Below are positions 43,345-54,942 of a stretch of DNA of 64,000 nucleotides, piece by piece; within the stretch, counting starts at the first letter, position 1, and each line of letters opens with the position of its first letter. The stretch is from Paragorgia papillata. Lineage: Eukaryota > Cnidaria > Anthozoa > Scleralcyonacea > Coralliidae. The notes below the pieces were generated by a model. It made no database searches, was not told the origin of the DNA, and worked only from the letters and a program-made list of their open reading frames with translations. Location of the stretch: assembly GCA_035771165.1 (NCBI GenBank), contig JAWNZC010000286.1:393001-457000 (forward strand), written 5' to 3'. A program made the translations under genes and the position numbers.

Positions 43345-44459
43345 GCACGGTGTCACACGGTAAGAATAGTTGGACACTGGTGACTAGCGACGAAGAAAAC
43401 TATAAACTCTCAAACAAATAGTGTTTTGCTTTCATTTATTTAAACGAAACGAAATGAAATGGAGCACGAAGAGAAGGATACAAACAACCCGTTTAATATA
43501 TCTTGAAGAGAAACCAGAGAACTTGAAGAAACCAAACGCCGTATGGTAAACAAAAACTCGATCTGCAGTGTATGTAGCCCTGGTTTGAAGACACTCCGTG
43601 AGTCCATGGTCAAATCATCTTAAAGTGGTTAACGGTAGGATTCTTGTTGTTTTCAAGTTTTCGCTTAACTTAAACAATATTCAGCTTCACGTTTTCGTGC
43701 TTTCCCTTTGCTCATCCAAACCATAAGTCAGCTTAACTAAAGCTAACTTAAAACACTACCTTTAAGGCTTATATTAACCGTGGTGGACGTGCATGCACTT
43801 TTTATTATTCAAAATACACATGGGCTTTGTTGGTTTTCTTGGCTGTGTTTCGACTGAAACGTTGTCTTTTGAATTCTTCTTTCTGGAATCCGATTCTACT
43901 GAATTGTTTTTATCTCAGACTCTATTATAAATGTAATTTCTGAGCTGTTAATTACTTTTAATACTGCCTTTGCAAAATGTACATGCATAGAGAAGCCATT
44001 TAAAGGCTTGCTAAAATTAATCCCTTTTGAAACCTCCTAAAAACAATATATTTTTTACAACCAGAATTTAATAATGAAATCTAAATTTTGCTTTGATATG
44101 TTCAACTGTCATTAAATGATTTAAATCAGTTTTCTCATCCTATTGACCTATCCATAAATTGTATAATTTAATATCCCAAGGATTTAACATCATTTGTTTT
44201 TATATCTGTTTGTTTTTGTATTGGCTGTATATTAGGAGTGCATATTTTAATCAGGGGGTGGGTGGGTGTTTTAAAAAAGAATGTAAAAGCGGGCGAGGGG
44301 TTGTTGCGTTCATGTATTTCTAGTATAAATAACGAATCTTACAGTACTAAGTTTTACGATTACAAGCCTTTTATCTTCTTGACGTTTTTGGTAATCCTCA
44401 TACAGCGCCGCCGCAAACACACGGACACAGAACAAAATTTAACAGATTCTCAGGCGCCT
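43340..44459. other. No gene seen
   Basis: Non-coding; short frames only, no repeat recognised. Confidence 0.4.
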
Positions 44460-44555
44460 GGCCAATAAAGGAGCGCCCTGATTTCAACTGATGTTATATA
44501 CTGTTACATCAATGACAGTCAGCTGCTGACCATGTGGATTTTGTGCTCGCCCCCG
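44460..44555. repeat. Inverted repeat, right member
   Basis: GTCAGCTGCTGACCATGTGG then ATTTTGTGCTCGCCC pair with 40766-40830. Confidence 0.6.
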
Positions 44556-44644
44556 ATATTTTGACCGGCCGATACTATGTGCTCGAGATTAGAGAGCTTA
44601 CGCACGCACGACTTTCTTGGACGACGCCGTCTCAATTACGTCAT

Positions 44645-44738
44645 CACTGACGACGGCGTCGTGTTTCCCGCCGCTTTCGAATCGATTGTTATGCAAATCG
44701 TTCGAGAGCGGCGGGAAACAGGACGCCGTCGTCAGTGA
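44645..44738. repeat. Subterminal hairpin of the Harbinger element
   Basis: CACTGACGACGGCGTCGTGT then TTCCCGCCGCT is repeated inverted (AGCGGCGGGAAACAGGACGC, CGTCGTCAGTG) around a short loop. It lies between the left TIR and the transposase start. Confidence 0.8.
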
Positions 44739-44782
44739 GAAGTTCTGTGCTCTCTTAGATTTTCCATTTTTTGGTTATCTGT

Positions 44783-45859
44783 ATGCCGAAATTAAGAAAG
44801 ATAAGAGATTGTTTGCTTCTTTGTCACGATCTAAAAATTATTGACGACGAAGAGTTTCTTCTCCTGTACGACTTGAACACATCGAAAAATCCAGATTTTC
44901 CTTATTGGAGTTATGACAGCTTTGACTTGGACAAAATGAAGGATGCTGAATGCAAAGCAGAATTTCGCTTTCTTAAGAGCGACATATACCATTTACAAGA
45001 GATGCTCGGCATTCCTGAGGAAATAAAATGCTATAACAGGCTGGTAGTGGATGGAATAGAAGCTCTATGTATTCTTTTAAAGCGTTTTGCATACCCTATT
45101 AGATACAGTGACATGATTCCTAGATTTGGCAGACATGTCCCACAGTACAGTATTATTACAAACCATGTTATGAATCTTATCTATGAAAGGCATTGTCACC
45201 GTCTCACAAGCTTTATGCAACCACTGCTTTCCCCCGCCAATTTATTAAGTTATGCTGAAGTAATTCATCAAGCTGGCACCCCTTTGGAAAACTGCTGGGG
45301 CTTTGTGGATGGAACAGTCAGACCTATATGCAGACCTGGTAGGCAACAGAGAATTTTGTACAATGGGCACAAAAGAATTTATTCAATAAAGTTTCAATCA
45401 GTTGTAATTCCCAATGGTTTAATTGCAAACTTATCAGGGCCCTATGAAGGGAAAAAACACGACAGTGGAATGCTAGCAGCATCAGGTTTGTTAGCAAACT
45501 TGGAAAACTACAGCTATTCGCCTACAGGAGATTTACTATGCATTTATGGTGACCCAGCGTATCCTCTAAGACCCCACCTTCAAGCTCCATTTAGAGCAGT
45601 TAGACTTACGGACGAACAAATTGCATACAACAGAGCAATGAGTGCTGCAAGAGTCAGTGTGGAGTGGGTATTTGGAGATATTGTGAACTTTTTTAAGTTT
45701 TTAGATTTTAGAAAAAATCTGAAGATTCACTTAAGTGCAGTAGGTAAGATGTACATTGTTTGTTCATTGCTCACAAATGCTCGCACATGTCTTTATGGTT
45801 CTGTAACTTCAGAATATTTTAATTTAAACCCACCATCATTTAACGAATACTTTACATAG
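44783..45859 (+). CDS. Harbinger transposase (HARBI1-like), intact
   Basis: A single open exon of 358 residues from the ATG at 44783 (MPKLRKIRDCLLLCHDL); a further in-frame ATG lies 12 bp upstream. The N-terminal half is helical (YNRLVVDGIEALCILLKRFA). The DDE nuclease has D in WGFVDGT at about 176, D in CIYGDPAYPLRPHL at about 257 and E in RVSVEWVFGDI at about 294, a DD36E spacing. Length and motif order match full-length animal Harbinger transposases, with no stops. It cuts at the TIRs and, as known for the family, needs the Myb-like partner for nuclear import and end binding. That partner is encoded convergently at 46589-48004. A 617-bp MITE lies between the two 3' ends. Confidence 0.9.
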   Translation: MPKLRKIRDCLLLCHDLKIIDDEEFLLLYDLNTSKNPDFPYWSYDSFDLDKMKDAECKAEFRFLKSDIYHLQEMLGIPEEIKCYNRLVVDGIEALCILLKRFAYPIRYSDMIPRFGRHVPQYSIITNHVMNLIYERHCHRLTSFMQPLLSPANLLSYAEVIHQAGTPLENCWGFVDGTVRPICRPGRQQRILYNGHKRIYSIKFQSVVIPNGLIANLSGPYEGKKHDSGMLAASGLLANLENYSYSPTGDLLCIYGDPAYPLRPHLQAPFRAVRLTDEQIAYNRAMSAARVSVEWVFGDIVNFFKFLDFRKNLKIHLSAVGKMYIVCSLLTNARTCLYGSVTSEYFNLNPPSFNEYFT

Positions 45860-45949
45860 ATTGAAACTGTAATTTAAACCTAAACAAGTCATAAATTATA
45901 AACTTGGCAACTGAAATATAAACATGAACAAGTCTTAAACTAAGAATGT

Positions 45950-46566
45950 CAGTCCTTTTCGTTTGACGCGTGCGATCGCACGCGCACGCGTTGGCACACG
46001 CGTGAACCCAACTGCGTGTGCTGTTTATCGCACGCGTGAAACACCATGTTCAATTGTTCATTCACATTGCAATTGTGAAAATGTGTGAAAGTTTCAGTAA
46101 TATGTCACATCTCACAACGTAATGTAAGGTGTCACAACGCAACGTAAGGTCTCACAATGTAACGGAACTAAGGTGTTACAACGTAACGGAAGGTGTCACA
46201 ACGTAACGCAAGGTCTCACAGCGTAACGCGAGATCTCACAGGGTAAGGCAAGATCTCACAACCAAGGTCTTTGCAATGTAATGTACTAGTATATCGTCTT
46301 TAAGCGTAGGCGATTGTAACAGTTTTCACAGCAAAGTACGTTTTACATTTTACAACTTAACTAATGCGTTAAAGCGAAAGATAACATCTTACAATGAATA
46401 TCAAGCAACGCAGCTTTCTTTTTCGGATGTGTAGGAAATATAAAAGTTAGGTTCATATTTCTGTGCCATAATTGATAATTTTAAACGCACGTGCGATTCG
46501 CACGCGCAAAATTATTTACGCGTGTGAATTATCGCACACGTGTAATTTTGCTCCCGAAAAGGACTG
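45950..46566. mobile_element. 617-bp MITE inside the Harbinger element
   Basis: A perfect 12-bp inverted repeat CAGTCCTTTTCG / CGAAAAGGACTG bounds the element, and GAATGT lies on both sides (45944-45949, 46567-46572), a 6-bp target duplication. Near both ends are dense CACGCG/CGCGTG palindromes. In the middle (46090-46270) a tandem repeat of about 20 bp, AAGGTGTCACAACGTAACGG, occurs. No coding capacity. The 6-bp duplication is unlike the Harbinger host element; the superfamily is not determined. Confidence 0.8.
46090..46270. repeat. Short tandem repeat, TCACAACGTAACG units
   Basis: At least seven imperfect copies of AAGGT(G/C)TCACAACGTAACG with variable spacing, inside the MITE at 45950-46566. 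Confidence 0.8.
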
Positions 46567-46588
46567 GAATGTTTTAAAATGTTTAGTG

Positions 46589-48004
46589 TTAACTTTTTGT
46601 AAGTTTTTCAAGAAGGACTAATAAAAGTTGATTATTTTGTTGTTGCTGCTGTGCTTGGCTTGCCATCATCTGCTGGTGACGAAGAGCCTGTTGCTGCATT
46701 TGCTGCTGCATCATGGCTTGTTGATGTTGACATTGTTCCATCATTGTTTTCTGAAACTCCATAAACTGCTGTTGTTGCTGTTTCTGCATGGAAAGCTCAG
46801 CTTCTTTATTGCCCTCCATTTCCTTATTTTTACATTCTAGTTCAGCCTTCCGAATCTCAAATTCTTGTTCAGCTTTGTTCTGTAAGTATACCAATGTTTC
46901 TCCACCAGTTGCTCTCTTTTTCCTATTATTTGAAGCTTGGCTTTCCTCAGTATCAGATTGTCTTTTTCTGCTCTCCCCAAAGGTTTCCATTGCCTTAGCC
47001 CTGAGTTCTTCGGCATTCTTCCTATCAGTTTCCAACTTTTTTTGCTTTTCGTAAGAATCCTTGTCATACTGCTGCTCAGCTTCACTCATCAATTCAACTA
47101 TAGTCTCAAGTGCCTGATCCAGCTCAGATTCCTCTGGACAAATTCCACTAGCAGCAGCTTCTTCATTTGTTTTCCTTTTGAAACGTGCAATCAAAAGCTT
47201 AAACCGATCTCTTACAGCCTTCTGAGTCACTGTAAACCGCAATTCCTGAATTGCATTAAGATCACTTGCAATGCTTGTCCATGCATTACCCCTTTCTGTT
47301 GATTTTGGGCGATGTTTATGAGGTTGTATGAGCAAAATCTCTCTGCATAGCATTACATCATGCTGCTCAGTCCATTTCATGGGTGTACTGCAATACAAAA
47401 TAAATATATTAGTAACAAGTTAAACTAAAAAGCAAGAGGTACAATACTCATCCACCTTCACCATTTGTATATCAGGGTTAAATTACAAAAAATTTATAAG
47501 TATACAACTCGCACACACAACCGTGTCATTCTTTAAAAATTCTCACTCAATTGACAACAAACAGCAAATACATACAGTACAATATAAACCTTTGGTATTA
47601 CAATATATAAGAAGGTTTCAAAGCAGCCTGGTTTGTATTTCTATCTTTAAATGTGGTTTCAAAAGTGTAAACACTTCATTCTGTTCAACTCTTCTTTGGT
47701 GATTTAGGTTTAAACATGTCAACATTGATGACAAAATATGAAATCCCTACCAAAGTATAACCGAACGAGGTCAAACGTCGCTCTTCTCATGCGCCCAAAC
47801 TATGCAAATCAGCATAAACAAAGAATTTAGCTCATTATCATTATCATTAGGTTCGAAGCATGAGAAGAGCGACGTTTGACCTAGGCCTGAATTGGATAAT
47901 GCAGAATGTTGAGAGTACTTCAACCACCCGACGGTTTAAACACAAAAGAAAATAAATACTTACTTCCTTGTGCTTGTACTATTTGTCGAGCTATTTGTCG
48001 CCAT
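46589..48004 (-). CDS. Harbinger Myb/SANT-like DNA-binding protein
   Basis: Two exons: 48004-47964 (MATNSSTNSTSTR) and 47387-46589. They join in phase 2 across GTAAGT/TTGCAG sites to give 279 residues. Residues from about 15 to 100 form a Myb/trihelix-like domain: MKWTEQHDVMLCREILL, GNAWTSIASDLNAI and VRDRFKLLIARFKRK. Then comes a charged region with a basic cluster (NNRKKRATGG, likely nuclear signal) and a glutamine-rich coiled coil (MQKQQQQQFMEFQKTMMEQC, QQQAMM-type runs) to the C-terminus. This is the usual second protein of Harbinger elements. Intact; its intron holds a 115-bp MITE. The long plus-strand Leu-rich frames opposite are shadows. Confidence 0.85.
47768..47882. mobile_element. 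115-bp MITE in the Myb-gene intron
   Basis: AGGTCAAACGTCGCTCTTCT then CATGC at the left is exactly inverted at the right (GCATGAGAAGAGCGACGTTT, GACCT). It lies wholly within the intron of the Myb-like gene. Confidence 0.8.
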
Positions 48005-48340
48005 AATAGATAATTTTATTAATTTTAATAGTTCAGCGCTGTTCAGTCCAAGGACTCGAATGATGCTACAAGTCAAAGAAACGGAGTATTTCTAACTACA
48101 ACCAGTAATAATTCAAAAAAACTAAACTCTAAATGTTTATTTTGAATGATATCTAACATAAAATTGTAAAAATACGTACCAGTATTGTCGACGCCTTCGA
48201 AAACAACTTCTTCGAGCAGTCGACGACCGAAGGACGACTTCAAGTCAACGACGACGCATGCTCGGTTAAATTTTTTACGTCACTTCCTGTGTAAGAGGCG
48301 ACGTCCTCGGATGAAGTCGTGCGTGCGTAAGCTCTCTATT

Positions 48341-49120
48341 GCCGGCCGATGGACTGCAGCAATATAAATTCCTTTAAAAAAGTAACATTTTCGCATATTA
48401 CGCTTTTTATCAGCGGCCTTTAGACCGCCAAGTTTTAGTCCCTTTATTACAGCACTGAGTTGGAAATTTTTAAAGAACTGTGGTTTCTTAGTCATTGGTA
48501 AATCTGCAGTAGAACGATTCAAGTCGGAGATTGTGATTTCAGTGAACACGTGGTTTTGTTCGGGTAAGTGTTTATTGCTGCAGATAAGTGAGATAACTAG
48601 TATTTTGAAGTCACTGTGAAGTATTAGCGAGAACTTTATGTGCAACACAGTACGAGCTATTCTGCTTTGTTTCGGTGTCAATTGAGAGGCCGAATTGCTA
48701 ATGAGCTGCTAATATACTGTTTTAAATAATTGTTTGTTTAAATTAAATTCACTCTTCGTGTGTATTAAAGATATCTCCGCTATTTTAGTGAATAGAATTG
48801 TCTGGTGTTAGCCAGAGTAAACTATAATACAAAATGAAGATGCTACAAATGGGGAATTACCCTGTGAGCAGAGCATTATGCTTGGATTTGACTGATACAT
48901 TATTTCTTCGTTGAGAGAGAGGAATGAAAGAAGGCTATGCCATATTTGTGATGGTTTCCGTTGTGCATGCATGTCAGTTGCTCAGTTGCTTGGTTACAAT
49001 CTCAAAGCGAGTCCAAATACAGGTCTTAAATGGGTTACTTCATCCTAAATCTTGGATGTAGCCAAACACATAAAGAAAAGAAGGCTGTGCTCATAGGGTA
49101 ATGGGAATTAGTATCAACCA
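48341..49120. other. No gene seen; one stray GTTAGCCAGAGTAAA
   Basis: Non-coding. A single isolated copy of GTGTTAGCCAGAGTAAAC lies at 48803. Confidence 0.4.
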
Positions 49121-49875
49121 ACTAGTGGTCTATTACAAATTCGACACTCTGATTGGCTGAGCTACTTGTGGTCTATTAGCCTGCGTGCAGATGCTTCAGC
49201 CCAAATAATTGGGAATTAGGAGCATCTGCGAATCAGCACCAAATTCCGTGTTCTGTAATTTATTCCGATTAATTTGCAATTCAGCAATGCTGACAGGGAG
49301 TGTCAACGAGTAACAAGTATTCGCTAACAACTTAAGAATCTATATGAAGAGAGAAACTGTAATCGATAAATAGGATACTCGGAGCTTTGTAGGAAGGTAA
49401 TAAAACAAAAACGAACATCGAGGAGCAAAGGACGAATATACTATAACTATAAGTGTCGTATTTCACTGTGATGTTTGAAGGGATTCACAAGTTCAGTCCC
49501 GCATCTTTTTCGGCTGTTTGATCGTTCTCAAACAACATTACGCTGATTATAAAAGCTTTTAAAAGAATTAACGAACTCATTTTAGTCCGTGCTTTGATAC
49601 AATCTCGATTAATGCGTTGAAGCAGATGAGTCAAAAAAAGTCTGTTGCCTTTGTCTGCGTGGTAAACAACAAAACATTCAAAATGGAAGCAGTTGTAATT
49701 AACCAATTGAATATCGTGTATAAATATGTGGCCAATCAGAGAGCGTCCCTGGAATCCATGCGGACAGACGACGTCACAGAACAAGAATTACGGAGCTGAT
49801 TCATAGACGTCCTTCTCTGGGGATTTTCCAAATGTCTATGCATAGGCTAGTGGTCCATTGGTGATAGACCACTAG
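49121..49875. mobile_element. Possible diverged element with ACTAGTGGTCTATT ends
   Basis: ACTAGTGGTCTATT at 49121 and ATAGACCACTAGT near 49863-49875 are inverted; GTGGTCTATTAGCC (49160) and GCTAGTGGTCCAT (49846) repeat the motif inside each end. A small inner pair GCAGATGCT/AGCATCTGC lies at 49187-49230. No coding sequence. Confidence 0.4.
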
Positions 49876-50636
49876 TAGTGTTATCCAATGACAAACCTTC
49901 TTACAGTATAACTGGAATATTCCTATCCTGACCAATCAGAAGCCATGACATATTCACGCTACAAGCAAAGCCTGGAAACTAGGCCAAACATGGTGTCTGC
50001 TAAAATTTATAGATGAGTGATGAAATCATGAAAACATTGGCCCAAAAGTAATGGAAAATTGTTCACTTTGACATTTTTGAATAAGAAAATGAATTCGCTT
50101 ATGCCTTTGGAGTATATCTACACCAAATTTGAAGCAAAATAATTACAATCTCATTTTTTCACATTTCAATCACATCAAGTCAACAAATTATCTGACTGTT
50201 GAAATTCTAGACATTTCATTTCCTTTTTGGCCGACTAGTAATAGTATCAATTTCTCAGTGTTGACAGTGTACCAACAAGAGAGAAAGAGAGAAAATTTTC
50301 CAGAGGACGTGATAAGCAATGTCCTGCTATTTTTTAAATGACTTAAATTTATGCATTCTAAACCAATTTTAACCATTACAACTACCCTATTAAACTGGTG
50401 CATGCAAATTGGCACTTCACACTTGCATGCACTGTATGGCATATTTTGTTAGTGTAATGCTAGCCTGCATAGCCAGCTTTTACTTTTAGGGAATGGAAAA
50501 TTTACTCTGCTTTTAGCCAGAGTAAAACATATGCGTAGGGAAAAATGTACAGTAGGATTCAGATTGCAAAGAAGATTAACCTACTGTATGAACAGGCAAG
50601 TTTCTGCACAGGGTCCCAAGTTGATGAGTAAAATTA
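49876..50636. other. No gene seen
   Basis: Non-coding, with one TTTTAGCCAGAGTAAAAC near 50512. Confidence 0.4.
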
Positions 50637-50859
50637 GCGAGTTTGGGAAACACGACGGCAGCCATACGGCAACGTCAATGACGAAGCAAAAAACTGGGAC
50701 TAGTACAAATCTCACATCGTTGTTACTGACGTCGACAGGAAATGACGTCCTGTACAGAACGTCAACTTTTTCCGACAACGCGAGACTTGTACTAGTCCCA
50801 GTTTGTTTGCTCGGTCATTGACGTTGCCTTGGCGCTGCAGTTGTGTTTCCAAAACTCAC
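50637..50859. mobile_element. Foldback MITE
   Basis: Arms of about 75 bp: GCGAGTTTGGGAAACACGAC, GGCAACGTCAATGACGAAGC and CTGGGACTAGTACAA pair with TTGTACTAGTCCCAG, GGTCATTGACGTTGCC and GTTGTGTTTCCAAAACTCAC. The frames across it are artefacts. Confidence 0.75.
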
Positions 50860-50987
50860 TATTGTTTGGCATTAGCCAGAGACTTACAATGTAAAGGGTT
50901 AAGATGCCATTCATAAAAGTATTAGCATGATTGAAATGAATAAATAGTTGCGTTCTAATTACGGTAAGCTGAAAATTCGAACTTAGT

Positions 50988-51684
50988 CCAGCCACAGGGA
51001 GCCCATCCTGGCAATTCGTCATGCCAAAAAGCGCGTGGGCACCCTGTGGCGGACTCGAAAGACGCGCGGGGGACTGTGGCAGGGGATTTAAAAAAACGAA
51101 AAAGGGGGGAGGGAGAGGAAAAAATATAAGGGATAAAACACCAAACGTTCAACGTGGAATGTGTTCCGCGAGTAGCCAGGACATCTCGTATCGTCGGGAG
51201 CCACCGTTAGAATACTGAAACCGACTGAAACTCAGAGTCAGATGAATGTGCAATAAATCAATAATCCTGAGACTTCCCGCTTTATCCGAAAAGCTTATCG
51301 TAGGATTTCGTAGCTATCCAAAGTGTCAACGATGATGTAGTGTCCTAGCTACTTGCGGAACACATCTCCCGAAAATACGATATGTAATTTAGCTGCAAAA
51401 TCACGGCTAAAAGTTGAGATTTTGCATCATTTTTATTTATATTTTGATAAATGAGTCATTATCACAACTACTTCGCTCAATTATCTTACAATTTGAATAC
51501 CTATAGGCGCTTAAAACGATGTTCAAAACAAGGAAGAATCCGTGTTTCATCCCTTTATTATTTTCCTTAACACATCACGACCGAGTGTGCCACAGTCCCA
51601 CGCGCGTCTTTCGAGTCCGCCACAGGGTGCCCACGCGCTTTTTGGCAAGACGAATTGCCAAGATGGGCTCCCTGTGGTCCAGCC
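50988..51684. mobile_element. Foldback element with about 95-bp arms
   Basis: CCACAGGGAGCCCATCCTGG, CCAAAAAGCGCGTGGGCACC and GGACTCGAAAGACGCGCG at the left are inverted at 51590-51684 with few differences. About 500 bp of non-coding sequence separates the arms. Confidence 0.75.
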
Positions 51685-52271
51685 TCAAAAGATCGAGATA
51701 ATAAGTTACATGTACGTAGACTGCATTAAAGTGTCTATGAAGTGAAAAATTCATTTGCATTTTTGTTGTTTTGATTAGCGTACAGAAGAACATGACAATA
51801 GCACTCACTGAAAATTTGTATAATATAATATTCAATATTCTATTATCAAAGATTTTCCAGGCGGAAAACGTAATCGAAGTATAAAGATAAGAGTCCAGCT
51901 CAAAATTCTTAAATGAAGTGCCATAATGAAACAAAAAATCAAAACATTATAAAGTACCAGTAAGTTTACTAACGTTGCGTCATCATATCATCATTGGGGA
52001 CTTTAAGATTTACGACGCGGCTTTAAAAAAGTTAAAAAGCAATGCATTTAATAGAAGACACGGTAAATTAACTGACGTATTTCATGTTTAAGCTTGTTTA
52101 AGGACTTTCAAGACGCTCCAGTTCTTGCCAAAACGGCTGTAGTGTCTCAGCTGAAGTCAACGTTAAGAAACAGCTCTCGCGTCTCTGCGTGTTCGTGTCG
52201 TTCTGAAAACGTGAAAATGCTGAGAGTGGCGTTGTTCACAGAACGAGGACGGTATTGATATTTATTTTTTA

Positions 52272-52424
52272 TGATAGATAGATAAATCGTTTATTGAATA
52301 ATCACAACACTTTGCAGTCTAAGCGACTGAATTACATGTGAAATTTACAATATGAAAAAGGAAACTATAAAAATGTATAAGAATATAAGAATAAAAACGT
52401 GTTATATATATACAATAATAACTA
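52272..52424 (-). mobile_element. LINE 3' UTR fragment, minus strand
   Basis: Read on the minus strand: ACATGTAATTCAGTCGCTTA, GACTGCAAAGTGTTGTG, AATAAACGATTTATCTATCT ending in ATC repeats. This resembles the 3' UTR end of the LINE at 23190-25117 (AATTCAG...CTGCAAAG...AATAAACGATT). Confidence 0.5.
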
Positions 52425-53707
52425 CTTATTGACCGAGCGTGAGGTCTGTACTAGTGAAATATCGGACCGATGTTTTTTTAGTACGGACCGAGACGAGCGC
52501 AGCGAGTTGAGGTCTGTGCAAAAAACAGAGGTCCGATATTTCACTAGTACAGACCGAACAAGCGAGGTCAATAAGTAGTTTATTATATGGCCATAAATCT
52601 TGTGAACGTTCTGTGAAAACTCGACCCATCTTTCTTGTGAACTAAACGAAAATGGCAGACATTTTCCCATTTTTAAAGTACTTTCCTTTGACCTAGAATC
52701 CTGAACTTTCTACCCCAAATAGTAATTTTCAATTGCTTTTGTTTGACATATTGCTCAAGATCGTACGTTAAGTAGTTTGAATAAAAAATCATCTGGAATT
52801 CTAATACTTGTGAGAAGTAAATACGAACAATGTTACGAACGTTTTGGACATTTTAAAAACTTTCACAAAACGTGGAAACTCGAACTATACATCAAATGAA
52901 AGCTTATAAAATTTCTAACAACATACCTGCACGATATATTTCAACAATGAGTAGTTCTGAAATTATAATCCATCTTGTTGCCTATATACTGACATGACTG
53001 CCATTTTGTTTATAAAATTAACTTACGGTCCCGAACGGCAGATTCCGCTCTGAGCGGGCGGATACGGGAAATATCCGACCGCTTATGAACCAATCAAATT
53101 ACAGGATTTCCGTATTCGGACCTCTCAGCGCTGCTGCCATATAATAATAATATTTATTATATGTCTTGCGAGTCCGAACTGGCGTATTGAACGCTGATTG
53201 GCTAACGTGCGAGTCCGTACTTTACCGTACGGACTCGGTGTACGGACCCGCACAAAAACAACATACAAAAAAAAGTAAAAATTATAAAAAGTAAAAATTA
53301 AAAAAAAATTAAATAAAAAAAAAAATTAAAAAAAATTATATTCTTAAAAATTATAAAAAAAAATAAAAAAAATTATATTCTTAAAAATTATATTCTTTTC
53401 AAAATGTTTTCCCTTTTGGTTGTTTTGTTGTCAATTATATCGAATCGCGACTATGAGACCGCTCAGCCTCCGCTTGCGCTGACGTGCAGGAAGACGTACT
53501 GTTAGACGATAATGTTTTCTCTAAATTATTTCCCGTTGTTGTGGAGACATATAATAAATTCCTTATTAATCTCACAAGCTAGGTCCGTACGGGAAAATAT
53601 TTTGCTTGAGATCTTTTGAGTACAGACCGAGCCTTCGGGCTCGGTCTGTACTCAAAAGATCTCAAGCAAAATATTTTCCCGTACGGACCTCGCGCTCGGT
53701 TAATAAG
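52425..53707. repeat. Nested palindrome pair and family-B repeat, copy 2
   Basis: 52425-52575 is a palindrome (CTTATTGACC ... AGGTCTGTACTAGTGAAATA pairing to GGTCAATAAG). The distal CTCGCGCTCGGTTAATAAG (53689-53707) matches its left tip inverted. 52580-53010 is the uninterrupted copy of the repeat split at 38500-40530. Confidence 0.55.
53581..53690. repeat. Perfect 53-bp inverted repeat with TTCG loop
   Basis: AGGTCCGTACGGGAAAATAT through CAGACCGAGCC (53581-53633) is exactly inverted after the four bases TTCG. No mismatch is visible in the arms. Confidence 0.9.
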
Positions 53708-54877
53708 TACTTAATATAAGAGTAAATATGTATTATTTACAAACTATGGCTTATTATAAAGGAGTTCTTATATCGATTGGTTCTACACACAGGAGTGTTA
53801 AAAGTTCTCTTTGATCGTAACTGTCTGATATGTCCTGCTTTAGGTGGTAACAGGACAGCCAGCTTGTGGTCTCCGGTATCCATCTGATTCGCGCGCTCTG
53901 ATTGGCTAGCGAGCGGTCCGTATCCTACGATACGGACCCCGATACGGACCGCTGTGGATTTAAAAACAAAAACAAAAAAGTTTTACACTCTGTCATTTAA
54001 AATTGATCGATTTTTATAACTATTTCGCTTGCCAGAGAACAAATATATTTAGCAGAGAGCTACGGGGATGCAAATGAGTTTTATTATCCAAATGGGTTTT
54101 GACAACTGCATGTGAAAACAGCGAATTTTAAAAGAAACGCTGGGAAAACTATGACAAAGCAAAATTTACGAGCGACATTTATAATGTTTTAAAGTATTAT
54201 TGCTCAACGACGTATGAAAACAGTTTAAAACGGTAGGCAAAACATACATAAACTTGTGAACACAGTATTTTGAATCACTAAATGAAACTATATAGAAGTA
54301 TATATTTAAAAAAAACATACCACGAGAAGACAGAAAAGCTGAAACCTTTTGATACTAAACTGTCATTCTTCTGTTGTCCAACTATACTCTACACTTTAAA
54401 CACTCTAAACCGCTACAAGTCTTTACCCTTTAGTCAAATATTTTCCACATGCCAACCTCATCGTGTCATGTCTTTGAAAAAAGTTACAAATGGCTTACTA
54501 CAAGTATTTTCGTCTTCAAACTCGGACGACCCACTATCAATTTCCATGCAGTCAGCCAAGTATTGAAAGCGATTTTCCAAGCGAACAGCCAAAAACGAGC
54601 AAGCGACGAAGAAGAACGACAAAGAATCTTTATCAACTAAACTTTATCAACTAAACTTTAAAAACACTAGGACTGTATTCTGACTTCCCTTCGTAACTAT
54701 CACAAAAGAGGTTCCAAGCTTCCCTGTCAGACTGCATGTCGGCAGTTGTTTACTGTCGAAGGATAAACTTTGAACTTTTGAATATCACGTGTATGTCATC
54801 TCGATTACGCAATCAATTATGTTAATTTACCTAATTATGTAAATTATAAATCGTACGATTAATAATAAAAAAAAATG
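53708..54877. other. No gene seen; palindromic GTCCGTATC motifs
   Basis: GGTCCGTATCCTACGATACG and GACCCCGATACGGACC at 53911-53952 are short inverted motifs. The 94-codon frame at 54282 has no recognisable domain. Confidence 0.4.
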
Positions 54878-54942
54878 TTATTTACCGTTTTCGTCGGTCC
54901 GTATAGAGAAATATTTCCCAGCCGGTAAATAACACTTGGGAT
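54878..54942. repeat. Imperfect hairpin GTTATTTACCG
   Basis: GTTATTTACCG at 54878 is inverted at 54932-54942 (CGGTAAATAAC), with ATATTTC-like symmetric sequence between. Confidence 0.55.

Larger units (their letters stand above)
44591..48337 (+). mobile_element. PIF/Harbinger DNA transposon, 3,747 bp, structurally complete
   Basis: AGAGAGCTTACGCACGCACG then ACTT at the left is inverted at the right end (GTCGTGCGTGCGTAAGCTCT then CT). ATT flanks both sides (44588-44590, 48338-48340), a 3-bp duplication as usual for the superfamily. It encodes the two proteins typical of Harbinger: a DDE transposase (+) and a Myb/SANT-like protein (-), convergent, both open. Younger MITEs sit in the intergenic space (45950-46566) and in the Myb gene intron (47768-47882), so neither coding region is hit. 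Confidence 0.9.

Noticed and set aside
46628..47302. Leu- and Phe-rich + strand frames opposite the Myb-like gene
   Set aside because: Antisense shadows of the glutamine-rich coiled-coil coding sequence, which has splice sites, start and stop on the minus strand.
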